Assembly (NCBI GenBank): GCA_019096155.1
Contig: JAHCVI010000005.1
Coordinates: 444,468 to 508,467 of the forward strand
Source of the DNA: Staphylotrichum longicolle
Lineage: Eukaryota > Ascomycota > Sordariomycetes > Sordariales > Chaetomiaceae
Direction of reading: 5' to 3'
DNA length: 64,000 nucleotides
Shown: one piece after another, positions 11,755 through 23,331 of the stretch
Layout: each line of letters begins with the position of its first letter
Numbering within the stretch: the first letter of the stretch is position 1
Position numbers and translations under genes: made by a program
Notes under the pieces: model-generated
Database searches by the model: none
What the model saw: only the letters and a program-made list of their open reading frames with translations
What the model was told of the DNA's origin: nothing

Positions 11755-12533
11755 CTTCTCAGTTATCATTTTGGCCACAGTATGGATCATACCGCTCAGA
11801 GAGTTTTCGGTCTCTTCTCTATCGAAGCGATTGACTTTTTGCACAGGTTGATATGTTTTTAATTCCCAAGCCTTGGTACGAGCACACTCCTATGTAGCCA
11901 CTCAATATGCCAAACTCTTTTGAGTTGTGGATGGCAACTGGAACCTCGCGCAAGTCCATGTTGAATGCGATTTCTTTTTGCTATAGGTGGACAGAAACGA
12001 TTGAGCTTGCAGAAAAACAACAGTGTTTATCAACAGCCTTCTTTTCTTATTTTGTCAAGGCTTTTAGGGGTCTTCATGCCAGAGTTTCAGAGTTGGGTGT
12101 ACGCCAGAACATGATCTTAGTCCTGCACCTGAATGCATGCAGCGTGTTGATATGCAGGCACCTTCTTGACTTTAGAAGACTGCATGTCCATGCATTGTGA
12201 CATGATCATGTATCGCAGAGCAAGATCCTTTTATTTCAGTCTTACTTCATGATGAGTGCTGCAGCGGGAATAATCCTCAGTCTGGACCTCGTCATCCTCG
12301 CAACCACGTCTCCTGGAACAGTTGACTCTCACACCATGACAGCACTCACTTGTAATGGTTTCAAGTTGTTGTCGTGCGTGTGTTGTACCTACGTGTCTTG
12401 CTGTCCAAATGTTGATAGACATACAGTTCAATGACAGAACCACTGCATACTATATACTGGTGAAGCATGTTATTCATGATAGATGACGGCGAGTTGCGGA
12501 GACTGAGACCCCGCAAAGCCCCGTCCCTCATAT

Positions 12534-12540
12534 TATAAAA
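12534..12540 (+). promoter_or_regulatory. TATA-box candidate
   Basis: TATAAAA lies 246 bp upstream of the ATG at 12786, followed by a pyrimidine-rich leader. Confidence 0.35.
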
Positions 12541-12785
12541 GCGTCCTCGTCTTGAACCCCTGAACTTCAACCTGTCAGTTTTCAAGTTCAAGCTGAAACC
12601 TGTCTCTACCCCCAGAGACAAACTTCTGTCCCCTTCGCCACTTTCAACCGCCCACTGCCGCGTTCAACCTCAAAACCCCCCGACTCCCGTCGTAGCTTGC
12701 GTCCCGGAGTCATCGCGACCAAACCCTCCCCGCTCGCGTTCCGACATCGACGCACGCCAAAGCCCGTCCCTCGCCGACATCCACC

Positions 12786-13304
12786 ATGGCCACCGGGAGC
12801 CACGCCATCGTGCTCACCTGGCACGAAGTCGGGCGGGTCAGCATCCGCAACCTCGACGACGGGACGCGGACGGAGCGCGCCGGCGTGTACCCGCCCAGCG
12901 GGTTCCTCGTCGTCGACGAGCTCGCCAGCACCGTGACCTTTATCCTGGACGGCATCGACGGCGGCGCGCCCACGGCGTACCCGCTACTGATGGATGAGGA
13001 GACGCGGGCGCCGGCCACGGTCCTGTACGCCGGCGCTAGCAGCGACCTGGACTTTGTGGGAATCTTCTCGGTCGACTCGCCGCTGTTTCACGCGTTTTTC
13101 GAGGCACCGAGCGATGTTCCGGGGGCTGTCGCTCTTGCGGCGCCGGTTGTCTTTTGGTTGGAGCCGGTGAGGTTCCCGGGGGTGGAAGCTGAGGAGAGGG
13201 GTCGGTTTGCGCCTGTGATTTTCGAGGGGCTCAGGGCGTACCGGATGTGGGCGACAAAGGGGTCGGTGATCGCCGTGATGGAGATAGATTGTGGAGAGGG
13301 CTGA
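12786..13304 (+). CDS. Hypothetical protein, 172 aa
   Basis: Single uninterrupted frame with a strong start context (CCACCATGGCC) and high third-position GC. The protein is acidic, has no signal peptide or membrane segment, and looks like a compact beta-rich fold (alternating hydrophobic strands such as FLVVDELASTVTFILDG). No family is recognised. It stands alone between the tRNA and the DUF7136 pseudogene. The coding call rests on codon bias, length and start context. Confidence 0.6.
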   Translation: MATGSHAIVLTWHEVGRVSIRNLDDGTRTERAGVYPPSGFLVVDELASTVTFILDGIDGGAPTAYPLLMDEETRAPATVLYAGASSDLDFVGIFSVDSPLFHAFFEAPSDVPGAVALAAPVVFWLEPVRFPGVEAEERGRFAPVIFEGLRAYRMWATKGSVIAVMEIDCGEG

Positions 13305-14205
13305 GATGGGCGACCGCGTGGCTTTGGCAGGGATCGCGAGTTGACTGAGGCACCGAGTCATGGGAAGGAGTGCTGCCACGTCCTATCATCGGCGTTGTGT
13401 CCTGGCAGCAAATGCCCTCAGCCATTTCTCATCACGCATTGCAGGACATGCCCTGATTATAGGTCGTCCATGCAAGACAGAAACCCCCCTCAGGCCTGAG
13501 GGCTCACCAAACACAGGGACAGACAGCAGGGGATTGATTAGGCATATGTAGTGAGGTTCGATGAGAATGATAGGGCGGCGAATTATGAACTTGAACTCAT
13601 TGAGGAGCCACCGATGCTCAGGAAATCGGGCGTCGACTTTTCTTCCACCAAAAGCGGTCATACTGGTTTCTAAACAATCACGGGAGCTGCTAGACTGCCG
13701 AAGTCTTCTAATAGAGCCTATTCTGTATCTCAGCCATTGATGCCGGAAATCCTAGCTAGACAATCGGAAATCACAGTTCAACTTGGCATACTCACCGCAG
13801 TTGTTGTCACATTGACAAACTCTGATGAGCCAGGTAGGGCAACCGGAGCACGTCCCGAAACGCCCGAGACTCCACAGGCCTGCCATCATGGGGTCTACAA
13901 GAGATGGCCAGGCGGTCGCTTTAGTTCTGATTTTTGCTTGTTGGTTGCTGGCTTACTTTTTAATGTTGCCACCAAACAACACCACCACTCCTTTTCTCAT
14001 TTAACCCGGGACTGGTTCCAAGTCAACTCACTGACCTAACTACCACCCACTTGCCCAACGAACTGTCCAAGCCACACGCGACTCGCGACTCACGATTCGA
14101 GCCTCTCTCTTCATATCCACCTCGGATCCTTGCGAGTGGTCGCGGTCTTTCAACTCCTTTGTTCCGCTCTCCAGGCTCTCTATTCCAAACACCCTCGTCA
14201 GCCCC
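13305..14205. other. Intergenic region
   Basis: No supported gene. The last 150 bp are CT-rich, as expected for the leader of the former gene at 14206. Confidence 0.4.
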
Positions 14206-14853
14206 ATGCCCCACATGCAACTCTCCTCCCGGGCCCTTTGTTCCCTTGCAGCTTTGCTCCCCTGCCTTCATGTTGCCACCGCCGTCGATGCCGCTGCCGC
14301 TGCCGACGTGCTGCAAGTAGACTTGGTTTTTCCTCAGGACGGCGAGGTCTATGCGCCCACGCCGGACATGCCGTTCGTGTTTGCTCTGTAAAATGCTGGC
14401 CTTGCAAAGTACACCTACCCCAACATCTACATGAGGGTCGTAAACGGGTCGGACCCCGACCTCTCCACTCGTGAGTTCCACTACTAGTATAAAGATCTCA
14501 ACTGGACAAGCAACGAGCCGTATTTTCCATACTAGTTTTTCGATCAATTCGCTACGGAGGTTAACTGGACGGTTGGTTTCGAGTTCTGGTGGGGAACTTG
14601 CCTTACCTTCCCCGACGGCCGGTTCAGGGGGAGGATGGACAGCAACTCTTCATCGGAAACAGCTCCCGGGCCTTCCGTCGCCTTTGCCATCAAAAAGGGT
14701 GGGAAGGCCATCGACATCGCGAAGGCACCCGCCAACAACAAGTCCTGTGTCGGGGTTGCCATTACCGTCGGCAGCGAGGTCCACACCGCGTCCAATCGGC
14801 CCGCGTGGGCGTCGAGCGGAGAGTGCGGCAGACCTTGTATGGAATTGTTTTGA
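14206..14853 (+). pseudogene. DUF7136 secreted protein, nonsense-disrupted
   Basis: A signal peptide (SSRALCSLAALLPCLHVATA) is followed by VDLVFPQDGEVYAPTPDMPFV, which aligns with the second family member at 33139 (IDLVFPRHNEVYEPTPYMPII). The same frame then carries TAA at 14389, TAG at 14485 and TAG at 14533, yet continues to encode family sequence without a frameshift (NWTVGFEFWWGTC, then GPSVAFAIKKGGKAIDIAKA and NKSCVGVAI). At 14389 the relative has Gln, so CAA to TAA fits a C-to-T change. The C-terminus after about 14840 no longer aligns. It is inactive as written; the stops are point mutations only. Confidence 0.75.
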
Positions 14854-15270
14854 GAGCTACACCAACTGCCCTGCTTGGTTGTCGTGAACTAGTGTCAGCC
14901 GATGGACTCGACGTAAGAAGATATTAACGCGAATAACAGCGAATCCTCAACTTGGAACTTCCCCAGACTTCTTCGCTGGCTCACCTTTACCACGCGCATC
15001 CCGGTTGTGGACGTTGGGTGACGGAGGACAGTCTCAACTGCTGCGCTCGCCACTGATAAAAATACAATTCGATTTATGCTCAAGATTCTTTGGCCCTTTT
15101 TCATGCCTCTTGTAACAAACTTATACTGTCTTGACCCAGATTGCAGCATGAGTAGAAAGAGAAGCGGAGATTGAAGAAAGCCAAAAAAGGTAATTATTGA
15201 GACCCTTGCAAAGCCATTCATTCAGAGTAAACACGGTTATCAGTACACGTGTAGCACAACCCAGCTTCTC
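14854..15270. other. Intergenic region
   Basis: This region holds the decayed tail of the DUF7136 pseudogene and the 3' UTR of the phosphoesterase. Nothing else is seen. Confidence 0.4.
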
Positions 15271-16622
15271 TTACCCACCCCCCCTCGGCAACCTCGTCTT
15301 CTCATTCCTCGTCCTCGGATACCAATCCCTCCCATACGTCCCATTCAGCACCACCTGCCCCACCACCTCCCCAGACTCCAACCGCACCCACGTCTCCACC
15401 ACCCCGTCCCTCAACCCCTCCATCGACACCACCACCTGCCCTCCGCCCCGTATCCAGCTCCCATACCCGCCATACCCCGTATGCTGCCCAAAACACAGAA
15501 ACACCCCGCCCTCCTCCCACGCGCCGCACCACGTCGCCCCGTGGTCGTGCCCCGAAAACACCGCCAGCAGGCCCTCCGTCTCCGCCAGCGCGGCCATGAA
15601 CGCGCCGTCCTGCCCGCCGTACTCACATTTCACTCCGTCGTCTGGCGCGTCACCGCCGCCGGGCGTGCTACCGCCGTCGTCGGGACACACCACCTGCGCC
15701 TGCCGCGCGACGGGCCCGTCGTCGTCGATGCCCGGCTCGCGGTGCGGGTGGATGCCGCGCTGCTGCAAGGCCAGGGAGGCGTTGGTGGGGATGTGGACGA
15801 AGGCGAGGGCGGGGATGGGGGTGCTGTTGTTGTTGAAGGTGGCGACGAGGGCGGCGTTGGTCGTGCGGAACCAGGATGCGGCGCGCGGGGAGACCCAGTT
15901 GGGGAGCGGGGTCTTGGGGGCGGTTTGGTTGTAGTGGAAGCCGCCGCGGCTGTCGAAGAACCAGAGGAGGAGGGCGGGTGGGCAGGCTGCGGGGGAGTTG
16001 CGGGAGGGGGTGCAGGTGGGTGGGTAGACGGGGAGGTAGTAGTTGGATACGCCGGCGTCGGGGTCGGGGAGCATTTGGGCGGTGCGGGCGTTGGGGTAGG
16101 TTTGTTCGCGGGCGAGGATGAGGGCGGCGGAGATGTTGACGTCGTTGTCGTGGTTGCCGTAGGCCGAAGCCCAGGTTAGGCCGCGCCGGACCATGGGCTG
16201 CACGAGCTGGTCGACGTAGTCGGTGCTGTTTTCGAGGAAGGTATTTTCCCCTGTGATGAGGTCGCCGTTGAGCACGACGAGGTCGGTTTGTGGCTCGGCG
16301 TCGAGAATTGTTTCCATGACGATGACAGATTGAAGGTCCTGCCGCGGGCCCCAGTCGTCCCAGGCATCTAGGTTGGCGGGGTGGAAACTCGTGTCAGCGC
16401 CGTGGCGAGGGGAGCGAGGGGATATCGACGCTCACTTTCACCGAAATGGAGGTCCTCAAAGATGGACATGTGGAACGTCCCATCTGAGCGGAACTGGAGG
16501 GGCCCAAAGCCATCTTGTCTCTGTGTCCCAGTCAAGGGAGATTGGGACACGAAACCTGGACCGGCTCGCGGGAGGCCGAGGGCTGTTGCTGCGAAAGCTG
16601 CGAGGGCGAACAGCCTGCACAT
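15271..16622 (-). CDS. Secreted calcineurin-like phosphoesterase
   Basis: Metallophosphatase of the fungal purple-acid/DCR2-like group. Exons 16622-16436 and 16367-15271 (427 aa) join as HFGE-NAWDDWGP. Residues 1-16 form a short signal peptide. The dinuclear metal motifs appear in order: DLHFG (D-x-H) in exon 1, LNGDLITGEN, YGNHDND, FVHIPTN and GHDHGATW. Several N-glycosylation sequons (NST, NIS, NQT, NNST, NAS, NGT) support secretion. The central part (about residues 275-300) is acidic and Gly/Pro-rich. The substrate cannot be inferred; phosphate scavenging from organic esters is the common family role. Confidence 0.85.
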
Positions 16623-17185
16623 TGAATGAGTGTCAGGGCCGACAGCTTTGTAAGTGTCTTCCATCACCGAGGTAGACAGTTTTCGAGAGCACATGAGACA
16701 ACGAGATGCTGATGATTGTCCTTCCCTCACTGCGTGGGTAGGGGTGCGTAATTCGCTCGGTTGTGCAGATGCCTCGTGTCTGGACGGTCGCGCCTGGTTC
16801 TCTTTGGGCTGTCAATGGACTCAACGCCCAAAGGGCAGGGACAACGCAGGGGGAAAGACGGTGAGATGGACAGGAGAGTCCCGACAATGATGCCTCTTAG
16901 TTTCCTGAACAGTCTTCCTCAAGGCATCATCTGGCGGGGGTTGCAGAGAACCAACAAATTGAAACCGAAAGATGGAATCTGGTTTTGCACGGGCAGCAGT
17001 GGGACTTCCGACAGGGCGTTTGCAGACGGCTCAAATCCCCGTGATTGGGTGTGTTCCACTGAAGATACCTAGTATCGTTTACATCGGATGTCTCTGTAGG
17101 GGACACGGAATACGGGTCTCTGGATATAAAGTTCTCTGATGCACCAACATTTGGCCTGGCAAGCAAAGTGTTTGAAAACCATGGG
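16623..17185. other. Intergenic region
   Basis: Contains the promoter of the phosphoesterase. No supported gene. Confidence 0.4.
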
Positions 17186-17536
17186 TCATTCAAGCACGAT
17201 CATTTCCGAATCCACCCCAGGCGACTTCAGTATATCTTCCCCCCTCATTATGCCCGGGATAATGCATTCGCCAACAAGATGAAATCGACCTTCGGCTGCT
17301 GAACGGATAGCGTACGAGAGTTGCATACCGTCAAAAATGCAGAGAAGTCCCCAGTGAATCACCTTTCGGGGCTGGGGATCGCCCCAAGGGTAGGACAGCG
17401 CGATGAAACGTGGCACCTCGTCGAGGGCAGTGTGAACGAGATCGAGGGACAAATCACCCACCTCTGCGCCGGCATGGAGTTTCAGGAGGCGGATTTCGCG
17501 AGCCCTTGAGAGCGGGGTGTAGCCGTACTGCATCAT
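17186..17536 (-). pseudogene. HET-domain remnant (N-terminus joined to C-terminus)
   Basis: A 116-residue frame starting MMQYGYTPL. Its first half is a canonical start of a HET (heterokaryon incompatibility) domain: YTPLSRAREIRLLKL, then VPRFIALSYPWGDP, the WGD signature of the family. After residue 80 it jumps to FHLVGECIIPGIMRGE, which resembles the C-terminal VGDCYVHGIMDGE signature normally found several hundred residues downstream. The middle of the protein, including most of the HET domain, is missing without breaking the frame. HET proteins trigger non-self death reactions after hyphal fusion; this short form should lack that fold. It may be a relic or a small derived protein. Confidence 0.6.
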
Positions 17537-20500
17537 TATGTGTACGGCAGATGGTTGCGGAGAGAAACGACTTGATTCCGATGAATTGGGAGAGGAAAAC
17601 AATGAGAGAGTTGGAGAGGGAATCGTCGGTTGCCAAAGGCAAGTGCCAAGGCAACTCCAAGAGAGCCTCGGGAGGGGCTCAGCTCTGGACAGCAACCACA
17701 TCTGCGCCAATCAGGGGCTGAGTCACTGCTATTGGCTTTAGTCAAGCCTTCTGATAGAAACATACAACCGCCAGTTAGGCGGAATTGCAGTCCTTGGACC
17801 TGAATACGGTAACTAGGATAACGAAGGAAAACATTCTCACGGTGTGATGTTATCCGATCTTCAACGAGACGAGAGATACCTCTGTCGAAAGCCATTCAGC
17901 ATCAGCTAGGTCCAAGGGATTCGGCGTTACCATAATCTAATGTTGGTTGCTCGCCACCCGAGGAGAAGGGGACTAAGTGCTATGCCGACGACGAACAGTA
18001 GTTGACGTGGTAAGTTGGTCCAAGTTGCAGAAATATCAGCTGGTTTCTTCCGTCGGCACTGCGTCGTGAGCTCTCAAAGTGCCGTAATAATTCTCTGCAG
18101 CACGAATGCATAGGAGGCAGATTGGCTGATGCAGACCTTGACAAAAATTTCCGCGAGCAGAAAGAAAGGTTGAGACGCCGCTTGCTGTGAGACTTGACGA
18201 GGATGAGAGATGTCGACAGGAAGAGAGCGACGAGTAGATTGCAAATCAACGCCAGATGACATGACCTAGAACGATACATCAGTACCTAGTATTGTGATGA
18301 AGTAGGTAGATTGATGGAAGTTTGCCCGAGTGAGGTGTCTCCATGCCGCTCACCTCACCTTGCTGCCAAGGACGGACAAGCGCTGCCGAAGAGTCCCGAG
18401 CCCCGACCAGGCAGACCAAGTGTCGTCGCGTGATTGTCGTCGACGGCCAGGACGGAAACACCGCGCCGAATACTTCCATGTATGTCTGCAGCGAGGGACT
18501 CGGTTCTCGCAATATCGGTGGTCGCGAGGGTCACGATAAGCAGGTTTCCTGACATATCGCACGCAGGTTTCCGGCTGTGGCGACGACGATGCGACGCGCG
18601 CTGTGGTGTTGCGCTTGCAATGTCCAGTGGGCAACGAGAAAGTCCCACGTCTGCAGGCTGGCGTCGCCAGGGGCAAACTGTAGTACATACCAGCGGGACC
18701 CATCAACCATGGTCGAATAGACTTTATCATTCCGAGCCCTTTTCTGACAAGCCGAGCTGCGATCACGTCTGACCACCTCACCTTTATTCACCCCAAGTAA
18801 CTCACTTGAAACGACATCGACCATTCGCCCCGAGCAACATCATGTCGCCATCGTATCTTTATCCACCTTATTTTCATTGCGCATTCAGACTTGTAGCTGG
18901 TGAGTGGGGGGGAGTCTGAAAGGAACCCTCTGGATTTCAAGCAAACGTGTCATGCTGAGGGAGGGAACCGTTTCACGGGAACAGATTCTGCAAAGGCCAT
19001 GGCCTCCGCTGTTCGCTGGGGGGTTCGCCTAATGTTCTACGGCGCGGGATACACCGCCAGGCGACATACGGCCGTTTCAGCCATCGTTTTTCGACGTCAG
19101 CAGATTCCAGCCCCCTACTCAACACGAGGACGCATCTCGAGTGCGAGACAAACATTGCGGACATGTCCCCCGTCAAGTCACGCACAAACGTGCTCAACCC
19201 CAGTGCCGTTCGCATGCCGGTTGAGCTGTGATTAGTATCCGTTGCGCGGGATGTGCTGTTCGTGGGGGCAGTGGTGGTGAACAGGTCGAGCACTATCGCA
19301 CTCTCTCAGCGGAGATGTTTGATCTCTGGCAAAACGAGACTGACGTGTGCGATGCTTTGTTGTTCCGCGGGAGATTCAGCATCCGATGCTATCATTCGGT
19401 CGATTGTCTGCTGCTTTTGGGCCAAGATCGATAAGATCCCGGGCGAAGAGATAAAAACTGGCGGACAAAGGACACCACGTGCTTCGACGACGGAAGACCT
19501 CGGAAACATGCCAATCCAGGGGTCTCTGTTGCCCAACTCAGTCCGGCTGTGGCACCGAAGGCTCAATCAATTCCTCCACCAGAGTTGACCGACACCGCAA
19601 TGAGACGGTTCGCGGTTTGAAGGAACGGAGATCGTGAATCAAGACTGCTCGGGCTCGGAACTCTCGGCTTGAAGTCGCACATATCCTGTGTAACACCCGG
19701 AGCTGAATGGTTCGAACCTAGCCTGGCATCGGCTTGAAGGGTTACAGTCCAAGCTCAGATTTAGTGCCCCGTGTCGATACCCGGTCAACAACGGAAGGTC
19801 AAGCACGAGCTGTGCTTGCTGAGCAACTGCCGTGGAAGCCGAAATGTCGTGTTACGATCTCGAGCAAGCAAGTAACCATCATCGTCATCGCAGCTTCGAA
19901 CATTTCCGGGAGGCTTTGGTGGTGCGAAGGTCGTTATTTGCGGCAGACGGGATGAGCCGCTCGAGATTGGGGGCGTGGGGGCATGAGTTGGTTTTGACTT
20001 GGCCAAGCCGTCTCGGCAGGGACCGCGCAGATAAGGTGCATATATCTCTTGGCGTATCAGATAGGCTATCGCTGTTGTCGTTGCTGACAAGGCCAGGACG
20101 TCTTCCGCGGAGATCAAGTTGCAAGTCTCGACCCACCGCCGTCGCAGTCCCTTATCTGAGTTATCTCCGGGGCCAAGAGGCTTCAGGGCTGAGCAAGATA
20201 AGGCTGGCCAGCTCAGCGATAGGGCCTGGGAGCCCTCATCCATTTACATAAGTCGACGGCCATGGAGACAGCTCCCAGGTCGTCAACACACTGGTGACTG
20301 TCAAGGTCAAGGTGCTCGATTCACTCGAGGCGTGCTCCAACAGCGCCCGTCACCGCAACGCGCTCGCTCCTCCATGTCGAGCCATGTTATCCATAGAAGC
20401 TGGGGACCGGCTTCCCATCAGCCATGATGGATATCTGCCAAAACTGCGCTAAACGAAGCATCTCCGCACACGACGAGAGCGGCTCTCCCGCCCAGAGTTG

Positions 20501-20949
20501 CATGTCCCCACGCGTGGGCCCTTCCTCTCACCCCAGCACCCTGCGAGGATCAGCCCTATGCCTCAGTCCAAGGGCGGGCTGTGGTGCCACAGAACTGTCG
20601 TTTCTGCCGAGTTCCCACCCGGCCCACCCCCTTGTCCGCCGTTTCGTGCATTTCCGATCTGTGTCCGGGGAGAAAGCAAGGGAGTCTCGGCGCTGAAGAG
20701 ATTGAGGCACATACTCTTAGTTGCACAGATATCACGGATCGGCGTGGAGAGGATGGTAGCTTCCGGGCTCCATTGACGTCCGACTCGGGCCTACTCGTTC
20801 CACTGTGAGAAAAGAGCAATTGTGATTCAATACATATAGAGACAATCCGTAGTGCTGGTCAAAAGCCATGCCAAGCAAGTCAATCGGCAACACAGCAGCA
20901 GTCAGGGGACAGGTCTCTCACAAACCTAACCCTCCGTAACTTAGCCATC
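17537..20949. other. Gene-poor stretch of 3.4 kb
   Basis: No frame gave a recognisable domain on either strand. The longest open frames (about 150 codons) overlap others on both strands and lack a good start context. No terminal repeats, transposase or LTR features were seen. It may hold unrecognised degenerate sequence. The right end is the promoter of the nitrate transporter. Confidence 0.4.
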
Positions 20950-22700
20950 ATGGCACTCAAACTTTCACACTTGTATGCCGCCCCGGAGGTAAACCCGGTC
21001 AACCACAAGGCCCGGGCCATCCCTCTTCTTAATCTCGTCAATGTCTACGGCCGTGTTTTCTTTTTCTCTTGGTTTGGTTTCATGGTGGCGTTTTGGGCTT
21101 GGTATACATTTCCTCCACTCGTAAGGCAAACCACCAAGACACTCCTGGCTGTACAAGAGTTTCATTGTTCGTGCTTGGTGGTGCTAACGATGAATCTTGG
21201 CTTGCAGTTAACAGCCACCATTAAGCAAGATCTTCACCTTTCGCCAAGCCAGGTGGCCAACTCCAACATCATCTCACTATGCGTGACGTGAGTGACACTC
21301 CTGCCGACATTGCATCCATCAGTTGCTTACAGGTTTCCATCCAGGCTTCTTGTCCGTGTTGTTGCCGGGCCATTATGCGACCAATTCGGCCCCCGGAAAG
21401 TGTTCAGCGGCCTCCTCCTCCTCGGCTCGATCCCCCTCGGCCTCGCCCCTCTCGTCCGGAGCGTTGAGGGTCTCTACGTCAGCCGCTTTTTTATCGGTAT
21501 CCTCGGTGGCACACTCGTCCCCTGTCAAGTCTGGTCGATGACCTTCTTTGACAAGAATATTGTCGGCACCGCCAATGCTCTCGCCGGGGGTTTCGGCACG
21601 GCCGGTGGCGGTATCACCTACTTCATCATGCCAGCAGTTTACGACTCCTTCGTGGCTCGGGGCCACAGTGTCGGCCAGTCGTGGCGCCTGACCTTCATCG
21701 TCCCCTGATCATGGTCATTTTCGTCGGCATCGCTCTTCTCGTTTTCTGCCCCGACACCCCCACCGGCCCCTGGGCCCAGCGCACAAACGTTGCCCAGGAG
21801 AGCCTCGAATGCCACAGCGTCGACTACACCCCCGCCGTCGCCGTCGTCCCCGGCGCCATCACCGACAAGCACCCCTCCGCAACCACCGACCCCTCCCCTC
21901 CACCAACAACTCCAGCGCCGAGAAACTCCCCAGCAACCCCCAAAAAGACGACCACACCCCTCGCCCTCGCCGCCCTCCACCCGAGGCCCGACCCCCTCCC
22001 CTTCGACTGCGACCCCGAAGCCCAACACCCGTCATCCGCGTCGTCCCCCATCAGCACCGTCCCCATCCCACCCACCCTCGCCCAAGCCCTCCGCATCGCC
22101 GTGTCCCCGCAGACCGTTTTCCACGTGCTCGCCTACATGAACTCGTTCGGCGCCGAGCTCGCCATCAACGCCGTCCCTCTCGTCCTACTACATCGCCACC
22201 TTCCCGTCCCTCTCCCAGACCGACGCCGCCAACCGCGCCGCCGTGTTCGGCTTCCTCAATTTTTCACCCGCCCCCTGGGCGGCGTCGTCAGTGATTTGTT
22301 GTACAAGTACTCGCGGCACAACCTGTGGTTCAAGAAGGGGTGGGTCGTGGCGTGCGGCCTGACGGCGGGGAGCCTGCTGATCGTGCTGGGGCGGGTGGAT
22401 CCGCGGGGAGGGGGCCGTGTTTGGGCTGGTTTCGCTGGTGGCGGTGTTTTGCAGGCCGGGAACGGGGCCAACTTTTCGCTGGTGCCGCATGTGCATCCGG
22501 GCGCGGACGGGTTGTTGTCGGGGCTGACGGGGGCCGGGGGGAACTTGGGGGGTGTTGTGTTTTCGGTGATTTTTCGGTTTATGGATGGCGGGACGAACTA
22601 TGTGAAGGGGTTCTGGGTCATCGGGGTGATTCATGTCGGTGTGAGCTTGTTGGTCGGGGGGATACCGCCGCTGCCGAGAGGGAGGGTTGAGGGGCAATGA
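20950..22700 (+). pseudogene. nrtA: CrnA/NrtA-type nitrate/nitrite transporter (MFS, NNP family), frameshifted
   Basis: High-affinity nitrate/nitrite:proton symporter of the plasma membrane. Exons: 20950-21120, 21208-21287 and 21345-22700. The family start is clear: SPEVNP-like [35 protein letters not shown] joined to LTATIKQDL, then [18 protein letters not shown]. Both NNP Gly-rich signatures are present ([13 protein letters not shown] and GAGGNLGGVVF), as are NGANFSLVPHVHP and the large Pro-rich central loop. Five one-base shifts break the long last exon: C missing near 21704, C extra near 22176, T missing at 22260-22264, G extra near 22410, T missing near 22447. The last four form two cancelling pairs. 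Translation as written would stop at 21706. No nitrate or nitrite reductase gene lies nearby. Confidence 0.8.
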
Positions 22701-23331
22701 CACCAGACCTTGGGAAGAAGGGGTTGGCGTGTTTCTTCATTATGAACGTTATGAAATGAGGTACAAAATGGAATACCTTAGAAATGACTTGGGATTCGGT
22801 GACGCTTTTGTGCGATGCTTGAGAAAAGTCTTTCGCGTCTGTGAGGTTGTTCGGCAACTCCTGAGCCAGTCTGTTGTTTGGTTCTCAAATCACTGGAGAG
22901 CAAGGGCAGCCGGGCGGCATGTTGTTAGATGGTTGCTTCACAGACTCCAAGGCGGATACGGGCGATTTCCCTATCCTCCGCCGCGGAAGAGGGTCGCTTG
23001 CATATGGACGGACAACGAGGCCGGCTCACCCAGAGGATCCGGAGCCCCCGAAGACCCAGTCTTACTTGCCCTGAGCTTTTGGTTGCCGCCCGGCAATCTG
23101 CTACCGTGTACGAGAGACAAAGTCCCTTGTATTCGGCTACTGCAGATGGAATGAATTAGAAGTCTGCCTTTTGTGACGAAAGACCGTTCCTGTTGTATTG
23201 CAAGGCGGCGTACTGCATGCGGGTTCGCAGGCACCATTTACAAAGCCCGCGTCAAGTCAGATAGCAAGAATGAATTGACTATTTTCTATGTCCTCTCGTC
23301 ATGTCAAGCGCCCTTCAGCAACTCATCGGCA
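22701..23331. other. Intergenic region
   Basis: 3' regions of two converging genes. No supported coding sequence. Confidence 0.4.

Larger units (their letters stand above)
11745..12785. other. AT-richer intergenic region
   Basis: About 1 kb of lower GC than its surroundings. No gene is supported. The right end is the promoter and CT-rich leader of the gene at 12786. Confidence 0.4.

Noticed and set aside
17537..20949. Possible degenerate transposon in the gene-poor stretch
   Set aside because: No terminal inverted repeats, target-site duplications, LTRs or transposase/RT motifs were seen.
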